In this document: positions 31,908 to 43,319 of the stretch, piece by piece
Layout of the letters: each line of letters opens with the position of its first letter
Position numbering within the stretch: the stretch's first letter is position 1
From: Beroe forskalii
Lineage: Eukaryota; Ctenophora; Nuda; Beroida; Beroidae
Reading direction: 5' to 3'
Assembly: GCA_011033025.1 (NCBI GenBank)
Contig: WFMF01000131.1
Location: forward strand, 362,282 to 426,281
Length of the DNA stretch: 64,000 nt
Notes under the pieces: model-generated
What the model saw: only the letters and a program-made list of their open reading frames with translations
The model's database searches: none
What the model was told of the DNA's origin: nothing
Translations under genes and position numbers: made by a program

Positions 31908-33775
31908 TCGTGACGAGCCAGGTGTCAACTCATCAAATACCACATCATGACGTGACGAGCCAGGTGTCAGCACATCAAATACCACATCAAGACGTGACGA
32001 GCAAGGTGTCAACTCATCAAATAACACATCACGAAGTGACGAGCCAGGTGGCAACTCATTAAATACCACATCACGAAGTGACGAGTCAGGTGTCAACTCA
32101 TCAAATACCACATTATGACGTGACGAGCAAGGTGTCAACTCATCAAATACCACATCACGAAGTGACGAGCCAGGTGTCAGCTCATCAAATACCACATCAT
32201 GAAGTGACGATACAGATGTCAACTCATCAAATACCACATCATGACGTGATGAGCCAGGTGTCAACTCATCAAATACCACATCACGATGTGATGAGCCAGG
32301 TGTCAACTCATCAAATACCACATCATGACGTGACGAGCCAGGTATCAACTCATCAAATACCACATCACGACGTGACGAGCCAGGTGTCAACTCATCAAAT
32401 ACCACATCATGACGTGACGAGCCAGGTATCAACTCATCAACTACCACATCATGACGTGACAAGCCAGGTGTCAACTCATCAAATACCACATCACGACGTG
32501 ACGAGCCAGGTGTCAACTCATCAAATACCACATCACAACGTGACGAGCCAGGTATCAACTCATCAACTAATACATCACAACGTGACGAGCCAGGTATCAA
32601 CTCATCGAATACCACATCATGACGTGACAAGCCAGGTGTCAACTCATCAAATACCACATCATGACGTGATGAGCCAGGTATCAACTCATCAAATACCACA
32701 TCATGACGTGACAAGCCAGGTGTCAACTCATCAAATACCACATCATGACGTGACGAGCAAGGTGTCAATTCATCAAATACCACATCATGACGTGACGAGC
32801 AAGGTGTCAACTCATCAAATACCACATCACGACGTGACGAGCCAGGTGTCAACTCATCGAATACCACATCATGACGTGACGAGCCAGTTTTCAACACAAT
32901 AACACATCAAATACCACAGTACGACGTGACGAGCCAGGTGTCAACTCATCAAATACCACATCACGACGTGACGAGCCAGGTGTCATCTCATCAAATAGCA
33001 CATCACAACGTGACGAGCCAGTTGTCAACTCATCAAACACCACATCATGACGTGACGAGCCAGGTGTCAACTCATCAAATACGACATCATGACGTGACGA
33101 GCCAGGTAAAAACTCATCAAATACCACATCACGACGTGACGAGCCTGGTGTCAACTCATCTAATACCAGATAATGACGTGACGAGCCAGGTGTCATCTCA
33201 TCAAATAGCACATCACAACGTGACGAGCCAGTTGTCAACTCATCAAATACCACATCATGACGCGACGAGCCAGTTGTCAACTCATCAAAAACCACATCAT
33301 GGCGTGACGAGCCAGTTGACAACTCATCAAATACCACATCACGACGTGACTAGCCAGGTGTCAACTCATCAAATACCACATCATGACGCGACGAGCCAGG
33401 TGTCAACTCATCAAATACTACATCATGACGTGACGAGCCAGGTATCAACTCATCAAATACCACATCACGACGTGACGAGCCAGGTGTCAACTCATCAAAT
33501 ACCACATCATGACGTGACGAGCCAGGTATCAACTCATCAAATACCACATCATGACGTGACAAGCCAGGTGTCAACTCATCAAATACCACATCATGACGTG
33601 ACGAGCAAGGTGTCAATTCATCAAATACCACATCATGACGTGACGAGCAAGGTGTCAACTCATCAAATACCACATCACGACGTGACGAGCCTGGTGTCAA
33701 CTCATCAAATACCACATCATGACGTGACTAGTCAGGTTTCAACTCATCAAATACCACGTCATGACATGAGGACTG
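31908..33775. repeat. 42-bp satellite array, about 44 copies
   Basis: The unit is CATCAAATACCACATCATGA followed by CGTGACGAGCCAGGTGTCAACT. Copies differ at a few positions (CACGA/CATGA, GTGTC/GTATC, GAGCC/GAGCA). Because 42 is a multiple of three and the consensus lacks stops in several frames, long ORFs appear on both strands (up to 336 codons on minus, 287 on plus). Both strands are equally open, so I treat these as non-coding. Blocks within the array (for example about 32690-32860 and 33520-33700) share variant order, implying duplication of multi-unit segments. Each unit holds a TGACGTGA CRE/ATF-like site. Confidence 0.95.
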
Positions 33776-33789
33776 ACGACCAGATCTAG

Positions 33790-34360
33790 GATAAAGGAAG
33801 CGTTCTCTTACTATTCGTTCCATGAAACCGACAGGACGTGCAGCGGGATCATGTCACGATAAACTAGGGTCTTTAGTTAATGAACAGTAGTAACCTAAAA
33901 CTAATATACAGTAGTGATAACTATTGTACAGTAATAACAGGCGTTAAGCAGGACCCCAGCTTATTGTTACGTGACGCGTCACGTCACGATCGCGTGCGGA
34001 CTCATTCTTCCAGAGAGATCAGGTGACCTGTGCAGTGCTTCATATCGACCATAGCTTGACGTTTATGTTGATTCATATCAATGTTTTTCGGTCGATGCAA
34101 TATCACAAGTTGTAGTTTTCACTTTCAGCTTGAAATATTTGACGTCTTGTCTTGTCTTGTGTCAAAAATAATTTAACGTTTTTCCTTGTTTGACATTAAT
34201 TTTTGCCCTGCTTATCGAAATTTTAAGATAAAATCTGGAAGAAATGCGCGTTTAAAATCGTACAGTAACGCGTCACGACTTGATACAAGTGACGCTGGAC
34301 GTGGCGCTGGGGTCTAATAAGGTACTAGCTACTTAACTAGATTACGATGGGGAATAAATA
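33790..34360. other. No gene seen
   Basis: Contains GTGACGCGTCACGTCACG near 33971, palindromic but short, and CTTGTCTTGTCTTG at about 34145. Nothing coding. Confidence 0.35.
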
Positions 34361-34361
34361 C

Positions 34362-35075
34362 TTAAGGGGGCCCGGGGGGGGGTCCGAGGTCGATTTCCGG
34401 TTTTTTGATGTTTCTGATAGAGCAGAACGCCAGCTACCAGTAGGTTTTTACCCCATGAAAAAATATTGTTCCTAGCCGAAGTTATAAATTTTTCAAATCG
34501 CGAGTTCGCCTGTAATTACAGTGCGCGCGCGAACTTTCGACGCGATTTGCCGAAAATCAACTTTAAAATCTATCTTCTCCTACAAATTTTGGAGAAAACC
34601 CTTGAAACTTGGTAGTTATGTTCTAGGGCATAAAACTCAACTTTTTATCCAGCCGATTTTTGATTTAGGCCTTAGAAGTGAAAATATCGACTTTTGAATT
34701 TTGAAAATCACTATTTTTGACGATTTTTGTGACAGGAGCCAACTTTGAAAATTCATATTTTCACTTCTGAGGCCTAAATCAAAAATCGACTCGATACAAA
34801 GTTGAGTTTTATGCCCTAGAACATAACTACCAAGTTTCAAGGGTTTTCTCTAAAATTTGTAGGAGAAGATAGATTTTAAAGTTGATTTTCGGCAAATCGC
34901 GTCGAAAGTTCGCGCGCGCACTGTAATTACGTAATTACAGGCAAACTCGCGATTTATAACTTCGGCTAGGAACAATATTTTTTCATGGGGTAAAAACCTA
35001 CTGGTAGCTGGCGTTCTCCTCTATCAGAAACAACAAAAACCCAAAAATCGACCTCAGACCCCCCGGCCCCCTTAA
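34362..35075. mobile_element. TTAA-bordered foldback element, family F, best copy
   Basis: A 714-bp near-perfect palindrome centred near 34720. It starts TTAAGGGGGCCCGGGGGG and ends CCCCCGGCCCCCTTAA. Internal mirrored blocks include CTACCAGTAGGTTTTTACCC, ATTTGCCGAAAATCAACTTT and GATTTAGGCCTTAGAAGTG. Arms differ by few bases (for example a short GTAATTAC duplication near 34925), so it could extrude as one long hairpin. No ORF. Confidence 0.85.
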
Positions 35076-35079
35076 ATTA

Positions 35080-35660
35080 AATATAGTCGCGCAATACTGT
35101 AAGTCTCCGACTTAATTTCACGCGAAAAAAACTGTCCCACAATTTAATGAATTTATGTGACTTTACCAATTCTCTAGTTACAAGATACAACGCTATCAGG
35201 AATCAAGACAAACCTGAGTTTTATAAGCATCGGATGAGTGACATCACCAGGTGTGAGCTGCTCTGCTACAGAGATCCTATGGTATCAGGGTAGGAGATGT
35301 CTTGCAATACATGCTACATTCTGCTCCTAGTGCAAAGAAAAAGGTAATAGACGTAGGTATTTTTTCCGCCCAGGGCTTTCCCGATTATTTATCGAGATAT
35401 AAGCGGGTTTTCTTAATTAAGTTCGGTAAAAAATCGTTGTTGAAACTATAGGACAAAATTGGTGAGGGTGAGATGTCAAGAACTACGACTTAGATTGGTA
35501 TAAGACTATAAGATCGGGCAAAATGTGTTGTACTCAGGTAGAATTATGTAGTTATGTATGTATTGTAGAATTGTGTATAGGGCATAAAACTCAACTTTGC
35601 ATCGGGCCGATTTTTGACGATTTTTGTGACAGGAGCCAACTTTGAAAATTCATATTTTTA
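35080..35660. other. No gene; old repeat fragments
   Basis: About 35385-35530 is a diverged relative of 17940-18130, and 35578-35660 repeats a piece of the family F foldback (GGCATAAAACTCAACTTTGC, then GACAGGAGCCAACTTTGAAA). Confidence 0.5.
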
Positions 35661-35670
35661 CATCTAAATG

Positions 35671-36021
35671 ACAATTTGGTTGAAACAAATGAAACACATT
35701 CATTGTCAATACGGTCGGTTTCATGAACCCGATTAACGGAGAACGATCATCAGTCGACAAAGATGAAAGCTTCAAAATTCAATGAGTCCATGTTGCTCCT
35801 TTATAAAAACAGCTGCGCCGTCACCAATCTTTGTGTGATCTTTAAGCAGGGTGTCCTCATCAGGCATGTCCTCGGTGTTGTCCTCAGGACGAGAGTGCTC
35901 GACAGTAATTTACATTTTGAAGCTTTCATCTTTGTCGACTGATGATTGTTCTCCGTTAATCGGGTTCATGAAACGGACCGTATTGACAATGAATGTGTTT
36001 TATTTGTTTCAACCAAATTGT
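35671..36021. repeat. Inverted repeat with arms of about 109 bp
   Basis: Left arm 35671-35779 (ACAATTTGGTTGAAACAAAT ... CTTCAAAAT) and right arm 35914-36021 are complementary with few mismatches; the 134-bp spacer holds GTGTCCTCATCAGG/TGTCCTCAGGACGAG. Probably a MITE-like foldback; no target duplication seen. Confidence 0.8.
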
Positions 36022-36029
36022 AATACGCT

Positions 36030-36550
36030 CCAGTTCCACTGTTGAGCACTTTCGTTGGACAAAGGATTCCTGTTTGGAGTTGGTAACTATATCTAAATGA
36101 AAAATCAAAGTTAAATGCTTACTAGCAGTCCAGTTGAGCCTGCATATACACAGCTCACTCGACGCTGCTATGCAGCACCTCGTTCGCAAATTTCAGACCC
36201 CACAATTCAAATCAACTAAATACTTTTTAACGCATCAAAAAATTCCAATCAGATCAAAAATTACGGAGCATTGAGCAACGTACTCAAAAAAGTATTAAAC
36301 TGAAATGAACGTGCGCGCAATTATTCTGCACGTGCAGTGTGCACTAAAATAAAGTAGTACCATTTTGAGAAAAAAAAAACGAATTTTCCGACCAAAAAAC
36401 GGCTATTTTTATTAGATTAGCCTCCTTAAACACTCATAAACCCCGAAAAATTGAACTCCCATTTGCCAATTTTTATATCCACCCGGGGTTGCCTCCTCCC
36501 CATTTTCCCCGACGCCATACACTTGATGATGTTCTTGCTTCGTTCACTTG
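36030..36550. other. No gene seen
   Basis: AT-rich flank between the inverted repeat and the LINE fragment. Confidence 0.3.
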
Positions 36551-36556
36551 AGTCTG

Positions 36557-36841
36557 CTACTTTCTGAGTTTCTGGACGGCTGCCTGGAGCTCTTTAGGCG
36601 CTAGTGCTGTCGTGCAACTCTTTGATACTACTGCTGAGTATGACTTCATATCCGTTGCAATTGCAGTCTTCACCTCAGAGAGCTGTTCTTCCTGTTTCTG
36701 GATCAGCTTGTTCTGGAGGTCGATGATTTTGTTCTGATCTGTTATCTTCTTGTTGTTTAGTGCCTCGATATCATCATCTGCTTTTACAAGCCATGGAAGG
36801 CAGAAATCATCCAGTATGATGCAAACTGTTTCAGGCCACAA
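36557..36841 (-). pseudogene. LINE ORF1 N-terminal fragment
   Basis: The frame encodes a heptad-rich helix (KIIDLQNKLIQKQEEQLSEV) followed by SYSAVVSKSC. It lines up in order with residues 35-100 of the ORF1 at 1286-2089 (SVMELQDKLLKSKTEQMEAV, then SFSDVVKKGC). It ends where the RRM-like domain should begin, so this is a truncated copy of the same or a sister family. Confidence 0.6.
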
Positions 36842-36899
36842 CCCAAGGTTTTCCTTAGTGATTGTCTTCTTACTTCGAAAGTAATGCTGACAAACGTAG

Positions 36900-37260
36900 G
36901 TGTGGCTTTGTTGATCGCCGCATATCTAGTATCTACTTGCTGATCTCGTCGGCTAAGAACAATATTTTTTTCATGGGGTTAAAACGTAAAGACCTTATGC
37001 TAGCACTGCTGGCGTTCTGCTCTATAAAAAAAAACTGGAAGTCGACCTCGGACCCCATAATAACCTGTAATCATCGCCAACCGACTCGACTCGGCCACTC
37101 AGCAATACTTGACCACTCTTGAACTTGATTACTCCACTTAACCAATTTACTGGACTCGGTAGTTTGACTCGACCACACGACTCGACTAGGCCACTTGACT
37201 CGAATTAATAACCAAATTTAACTTATACTTTACCTGACTAGGCTACTCGAATCGCTTAGG
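36900..37260. repeat. Foldback remnant and degenerate ACTCGAC repeat
   Basis: About 36955-37060 holds a short family F piece (AACAATATTTTTTTCATGGGG, then CTGGCGTTCTGCTCTAT, GTCGACCTCGGACCCC). From 37075 to 37255 there are irregular ACTCGACTCGGCCACT-like units. Confidence 0.5.
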
Positions 37261-37261
37261 C

Positions 37262-37762
37262 CAAAAATGAGGACGCAATTAAAAGCAGCATTTTAGTTGG
37301 ATCAAACTGTAATTGACCACCAAAATTTCATGAGTTAACTAGTGTTTATTAGGACGACCCCCCCCCCCGGCCAGACACTGATCAAAATTCAGAAAATTCT
37401 CGGACATACTTGGACTTGGGGGATAATTATGGTTAAAATGCATCAGTATTTGGTTCTAGTGCACTCTCTGGAAATCAGTCACACAGGAAAAAGCAGTTTT
37501 CAGCCTTATTTTGGTCCTTGTGGCCCATTATAGACGAAAAAGTCCATTTTAGCCCAAAAATGGGGGTTTTTGAGATTGTAAATCTCGTGAAAATGGTCGA
37601 AATTCAAAATTCTGAAAGCAGCATTTTCTTAGTTGGATCAAACTGTACTGACCTGCAAAATTTCATGAGTTAACTAGTAAGTTTAGTAGGACGACCCCCC
37701 GGCCAGACACTGATCAAAATTCAGAAAATTCTCGGACATACTTGGACTTGGGGATAATTATG
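37262..37762. repeat. Direct duplication, about 330-bp period
   Basis: The segment GCATTTTAGTTGGATCAAAC through CTTGGACTTGGGGATAATTATG occurs twice (start about 37291 and 37622) with small indels in a C-homopolymer. The second copy ends exactly where an AGGAAAACAAGAAAATG repeat begins (37763). Confidence 0.75.
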
Positions 37763-38533
37763 AGGAAAACAAGAAAATGAGGAAAACAAGAAAATTTATT
37801 TTACACAAACAAAATAAATATAAATATTAATTGTCAGAGATAAAGATGATTCCAAAAAACTCAGGTGGTAAAGGATTTGAGTGGTAATGCTGAAAATTGT
37901 TCTCTGTGAAGCTGTTCTAAAATTATATTCCTTGTCATTTTGAAACTTGAAATTTAGTTTAGCACATGCTTAACTGAGCTCAATCGTTTGCATGGAACTG
38001 ATTGAGTATGGGAATTCACTTTAAATACTTAGATAGACAATTAGGGCAACGAGGCACTTTTTGGGGTCGTTGTTTTAATACATTGAGCTTATATCAAATC
38101 TCATATCAAATCCTCTATTCTGAGTAATAGCTTACAATTCTTAATCAAGCCAATACTGTTTTTACTAATGATATTGTCGATATTGCTTGGTTATAACAAC
38201 AGTGAATTGTTCAATAGACTAGATATATAAATAAAAACATGCATTCCATTCAACTTCAAAATAAAAAATAACAATATTTTCAATTAGTGTGATGAGTTTT
38301 TCTGCTTGTTTAAAATTTTCAAAGTGAAATATTTGGGTTAAAGTGGTAAGGTCTAAGACACAGGAATAACGTTAAAATTACAATCTTTGCTAGCCATGAT
38401 GTTGTGTATGGAGAGTTATGAGCAATATTTTGCCTTCTGCACCCACCATTCATCTGGTTAGGTTGTAAGGGCCTTTTGATTCGTTACTTATGTATTGCAA
38501 GGAAAAATTTAGCAATGCTTGGATTCTTCAATA
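37763..38533 (-). other. Possible 3' region of the CR1/L2-group retrotransposon
   Basis: Read on the minus strand this continues from the retrotransposon 3' UTR across the inserted MULE copy (target CTTCAATA). It ends at two tandem copies of a TTTTCTTGTTTTCCTCA unit (37763-37797). Elements of the CR1/L2 group often end in short tandem repeats, so this may be the true 3' end. Inference only; no ORF is present. Confidence 0.35.
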
Positions 38534-40783
38534 GGCATAATCCACGATTTTTGCAAGTACACCTGAATTCGCCGCGAATTCGCCGCGAATTCAAGTGAAT
38601 TCAGGTGAATTCAGGTGTATTCGCGGCGGAGTTCGCCAAAAAAATTTTTTGGCGGACTCCGCCGGACTCCGCCGGAGTCCGCCGCGGACTCTGGCGAATT
38701 CACCTGAATTCACCTGAATTCGCCGCGAATACACGCGTATTCGGTGTACTAGTTCGCCAATTTTCCAGTTCACCCAGGCGAACAAGTTCGCCGCGAATTC
38801 GCGGCGAACTGATGTCCGCCGCGAATTCGCCGCGAACTCAGGCGAACTTGGGTGAACTTGGGCGAACTCAGGTGAACTCAGTTCGCGGCGAATTCACCTG
38901 AACTTTGAAGGAACTTTTCACGTCTTGCACGCTTATGTGAGACTAAGATGCAATTCACAATGTCTACCATATGCGTGTCGTCATGGATCCAAAGAACCTT
39001 AGGGTTAGGGTTTTGGTTAGGACACTAGAAAAATTGACATCAAGATCTGTGACGTCATTGTCAGGTGTTGCCTGACCCCCTGACCCCCTGACGACTTAGG
39101 ACTTCGCTGATTCGCTGAGGACAAAAACCAGTATCGGCGCATATAGGCCGAGTGCAGCATAGAATATCGAGTTCAGTAGTTCCATACAAAGAGTTACAAG
39201 AAGTTAGATAATATGTAAAAGGTGTGGACGAGGGAGTGCTCTTTGAAGTAAGTGGCAGGGTCCGTCGTCACAGTCTCGTACTGTTTTTTGTAACCGAGGC
39301 TGTGCAGGTTCCTCAGGACCGCCTGGCAGAAGTGGAAGTGGCTGCTGTCGACGAGGGCAGAGGGGAAGGTGGATAAGAGGGACCCCACAGCAGAAGAAGT
39401 GGCGGGGTTGCAACCCCGCCACTTAACCCCATTCTAGATCCACCACTGAGTCCCGCATCAACACTTGGGGCAGTTGGAGACATGGGATTGGAAAGCCTCC
39501 AGGTACGGTAAATGGCTTTGTGGGTGAGGAGAAAGCAGACCGTGGGGAGGCACCAGGATCTGTCTTCTGTGAGGGATGAGAGCTCCGCATGGATGACAAG
39601 GATCTGGGGTAAGGACTTGAAGGTTCCATCGAGGAACCAACAGGAGCTTTCTGCTAGGATCGTGAGGTTTTCACTGGTAGCCCGGATGATCACCCGAGGC
39701 GTTGTCGTAGAGGAGCATATCAGCTTGTCTGAGGGTCCGGCAGTCTGCAGGGAGGGTGTCTGCAGAGTGGGTATGAGGTTCAGGACACTAGCAGCTGCCA
39801 GCTCCGCTTGATCCACCACCAAGCTTGTCTCCCATCTGTCGTGTCAAGGGTTTGCAGACTTCATGAGATCTCGTTACCTAAGTGGGACGATTCCTGATGA
39901 ATTAGAAGGAGTTGTGCACGCATGAACGTCGCGTATCACGTATCTCCTCCGATGACATGAGATATGAGCCTATCAGCCAACAAACGGTATGAAATAGTGT
40001 AAATTGTGATGTGGCGGATCACATGCTGACACCGTGTATCGTGAGTCCCCCAGTGTCTCCACAATGATACATCGGATCGCATGATTGTACCCTCCATACG
40101 GGCTCTGTCATCTGGATTAACCGAGAGATTCTCGGTATAAATCGATCCAGGCTTTAGGTAGTTTATATAAAGTGAACAGGCTCCCAACCTAGAGTCCACC
40201 CTGTGGGGATCTCCCGACCCAGAGTCCACCCAGGTGTGCCGCCGCCGACCCAGAGTCCCCCGACCTAGAGTCCCCCGACCTAGAGTCCGTTCCCCATGTT
40301 GACTTTGCAATCGGGATCTGGTTAGAGCAAAGCGCCGACCAAAACACCTGTATAACAAGAGTAATAACGCAATTTTCCTTCATCGCCGATCGCTAATTTG
40401 TTAAATTCGTACTGATTTGGGCTTTTGGGCATGTTTCCCTCCGGCGAACTCAGGCGGACTCCGGCGAACTCAGGCGGACTCCGCCATCTGAATTAGGCGA
40501 ACTAGTTCGCCGCGAATTCGCCGCGAACTGGCAGTTCACCTGGGTGAACTGAAAAATTGGCGAACTAGTACACCGAATACGCGTGTATTCGCGGCGAATT
40601 CAGGTGAATTCAAGTGAATTCGCCGGAGTTCGCGGCGGACTCCGGCGGAGTCCGGCGGAGTCCGCCAAAATTTTTTTTTGGCGAACTCCGCCGCGAATTC
40701 ACCTGAATTCACCTGAATTCACTTGAATTCGCGGCGAATTCGCGGCGAATTCAGGTGAACTTGCAAAAATCGTGGATTATGCC
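38534..40783 (-). mobile_element. Mutator-like (MULE) TIR element, copy 2, 2250 bp
   Basis: Ends GGCATAATCCACGATTTTTG and complement, flanked by the 8-bp duplication CTTCAATA (38526-38533 and 40784-40791). Length, TIR palindromes and interior match the copy at 3682-5924 in opposite orientation with few differences (for example an extra GGTCGGGGGACTCTA-type unit near 40250-40290). The interior carries the same transposase relic and a short CCTTAGGGTTAGGG telomere-like phrase (about 38997). It sits in, or next to, the 3' region of the large retrotransposon. Confidence 0.9.
39420..39725 (-). pseudogene. MULE transposase fragment, frameshifted (second copy)
   Basis: Same fragment as at 4736-5034, here on the minus strand. 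The block WFLDGTFKSLPQI lies at about 39640-39600 with the D of DGTFK at 39630. The downstream TVCFLLTHKAIYRTW segment is joined in frame with it here, unlike copy 1, because a short insertion or deletion differs between the copies. Still lacks the rest of the catalytic core. Confidence 0.6.
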
Positions 40784-41416
40784 CTTCAATAGGATCCATT
40801 TTTTCGATTTTCAAAAATTATATTACAATTTTTCAAAAACATCAACTTTTGCAGATTTTTTGCTCACACACACAAGCTTAACAAAAAAGAAACATTACAC
40901 ACATCTTTCAAAGTGCATAGTGAAATACCTATTTCTATATGCTTTAATGTTTGTTGTGGTTGTTTTATTAGTTGTAAAGGAAAAAGCATAATATACATAT
41001 ATTATAGTATAAAATAAAAAGATGTAATAAATCATTGAAGTATTATAAAAAGTATCACACAGCACGCTCACACTGCAGTCGTTGTGACTGCCTAATACAT
41101 GTGGCATTAGATACCTACCTATATCCTCAACCGACCTAGCTGATCTACAGTAACCTTACTGAATCAGATCCTTGTTACAGTGATGTTTTCACACAATTGG
41201 TCGTAGCCTAATAAACTCTTCAAATAGAAAAGTTTTGTTATTGTTTTCAAGTTTATCAGAGCTACCAAGCCAAGGAAAGAAAAAATTCCATTAGAGAAGT
41301 CTGCATAGGGGTCAAAAAGTATTTGATTTAAGTTATTCATCTTTTGCTAGAGCTATGTTATTGAATACTGTGTTTAAATGAGTCCATTCATTAGGATCAT
41401 TTTCACTTTGTAATTT

Positions 41417-42364
41417 TTAGATGGATTTTTTCAGAGATGTCTTGAGGGTTTCAATCGATATATCATCGATTTTCTTGCCCTTCATAATAGACTTAGCCAC
41501 AGTATTCCATGCCAGTGCTCCACGGTAGGTGAAGCTCTGTCTAGGGATGTCTTGCAGTATGAGTAATGTTTTATGATTCCTATTCGACATTTTCAGTTTA
41601 TCAAATATTACATTAGGCTGTTCAGAGTTGATAAGTTTGAAGATTTCAGTGCATAAGCTGTAATTGTAGCCATTGGTAAATGCTATTATGTCATGTTTTG
41701 TGAACAGTGGCTTTGAACTTTCCTTTCTGTACATTTCTGGATCTATAGCTTCTCCATTCTCCTTTGCTGTTTTGATATAATCTATTTTTTGTTTGTATGC
41801 TTCCCAATCACCAAATAGGACCCTAACACAGTGCTTTTGTATACGGGTGATTTTTTCAGTTAGGTTCTTATATGCTCCCCCAAAGACAGTACAACAGTAT
41901 TTCATATGGCTTTCGAAGAGAGAGTGATAGAGCATTTTGTGATTCTCTGCTAGTATGTCTGGCCTTAGACGGTTGAGTATGGCAGTGGCAGATTTTAGTT
42001 TCTTTGTAAGGTATTCAATGTGGTCTGACCAGGTTAATTTGTTGTCAATAACGACCCCGAGGAATTTAGCTGAATTGGCTTCTTTAATCTCGGTGTCTTC
42101 AATAAGAAGTTTGGGCTGCTTAGATTTAGGAATATAGCTACGGGTTCGTGCACAGCTTCCACTTGTCCTTTTTCGTATTTCAGGTGGTGGTTCAAAGTGG
42201 ATGAAGCAACACTTTTCTAGCTTGATATGGAGTAGGTTACTTTTCATGTAATTACTTAAAAGTTTGAGAGTATTATTTGCATGTTGGATTGCTAATTTAC
42301 GGTTGTCAGCAATGATAAATAAGTTGGTGTCATCAGCATAGAGTACTGATTTACAGTTATCCCT
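41417..42364 (-). CDS. Reverse transcriptase, C-terminal part (YADD block to end)
   Basis: From about 42364 the minus frame carries LYADD, the catalytic box of the RT palm, then SNYMKSNLLHIKLEKC, KFLGVVIDNKLTWSDHIEYL and a thumb-like helical tail with HCVRVLFG, ending at the stop at 41417. The tail after the palm (about 200 residues) is what CR1/L2/Jockey-group ORF2 proteins have. It is out of frame with the preceding RT segment because one A is missing in a short A-run near 42366. Role: copying element RNA at the nicked target. Confidence 0.85.
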   Translation of the reverse strand, partial: RDNCKSVLYADDTNLFIIADNRKLAIQHANNTLKLLSNYMKSNLLHIKLEKCCFIHFEPPPEIRKRTSGSCARTRSYIPKSKQPKLLIEDTEIKEANSAKFLGVVIDNKLTWSDHIEYLTKKLKSATAILNRLRPDILAENHKMLYHSLFESHMKYCCTVFGGAYKNLTEKITRIQKHCVRVLFGDWEAYKQKIDYIKTAKENGEAIDPEMYRKESSKPLFTKHDIIAFTNGYNYSLCTEIFKLINSEQPNVIFDKLKMSNRNHKTLLILQDIPRQSFTYRGALAWNTVAKSIMKGKKIDDISIETLKTSLKKSI

Positions 42365-42365
42365 A

Positions 42366-42776
42366 AATCACAGTTAGTCAGATCGTTTATATAAATAAGG
42401 AAAAGTAGAGGACCAAGGACTGATCCCTGTGGGACACCATATTTCACACAAATTTTCTCAGAGCATTGCCCAAGAATACTTGTGTAGTGATAGCGTTCTG
42501 TCAGGTAACTTGTCATGAGCTTGAGGGGTGTGCCTCTTATCCCACAGTTGTCAAGTTTTTGTAGTAGAATATTATGGTCAAGTGTGTCAAAGGCCTTGCT
42601 AAGGTCAATAAATACACCTAGAACATGTTTCTTTATTTTATGAGCCTGTGTTATAATATCAACTGAGTGGTGGATGGAATGACTGGTTGAGTGGTGTTTT
42701 CTAAAGCCAAATTGGGTGTTTGACAGGATGTTATTTGCTTGAAGAAAGTTGTAAAGTCGTTCATATATGATTTTTT
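42366..42776 (-). CDS. Reverse transcriptase, central part (fingers/palm)
   Basis: Starting at the inner edge of the inserted element, the frame reads IIYERLYNFL, then QFGFRKHHSTSHS, FIDLSKAFDTLDH (motif A with catalytic Asp), and GVPQGSVLGPLLFLIYINDL (motif B/C lead-in). It joins in frame with the segment at 48412-49965 when one copy of the 8-bp target duplication is disregarded. So the insertion fell in the palm-leading region without other damage. Confidence 0.85.
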
Positions 42777-43275
42777 GGCAGATGTTGACTTTGCAATCGG
42801 CGCTGATCAGCGCTGATCAGCGCCGATCCACCGCCGATCGGCGCTGATCAGCGCTGATCGGCGCTGATCAGCGCTGATCAGCGCTGATCGGGCCCGATCA
42901 GCGCTGATCAGCGACACCGCCGATCAGCGCTGATCAGCGCTGATCAGCGCCGATCAGAAATTTTAAAATTCTCATCGGCGGTCGTCGGCGCTGATCGGCG
43001 CTGATCAGCGCCGATCAGCGCTGATCAGCGCTGATCGGCGATCAATCAGCGCTGATCAGCGCCGATCAGCGCTGATGGTCTAAAATCAGCGCTGATCAGC
43101 GCTGATCAGCGCCGACCAAAACACCTGCATAAGAGCCTTTGTAAACGCCATTTTTCCTCATCGGCGCTGATCAGCGCTGATCAGCGCTGATCAGCGCTGA
43201 TCAGCGCCGATCAGCGCTGATCGCTAACTTGTTAAATTTGAACTGATATGGACATTTGGGCGTGTTTGCCTCAAA
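42777..43275. repeat. Left TIR: GATCAGCGC palindrome field
   Basis: Dozens of overlapping GCGCTGATCAGCGC and GCGCCGATC units, each self-complementary, in a 0.5-kb block. The block matches the complement of about 47975-48411. Confidence 0.9.
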
Positions 43276-43319
43276 AATATAATTCCTGCTGGCCGTGCAG
43301 GTGACATTTTACGGCAATT

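Noticed and set aside
31908..33775. CRISPR array
   Set aside because: The units are contiguous with no unique spacers, and the surrounding DNA is eukaryotic.
31887..33789. Long ORFs on both strands of the 42-bp array (336, 287, 274 codons)
   Set aside because: They follow from a repeat unit divisible by three without stops; both strands are equally open, and no signal peptide or splice context supports a protein.
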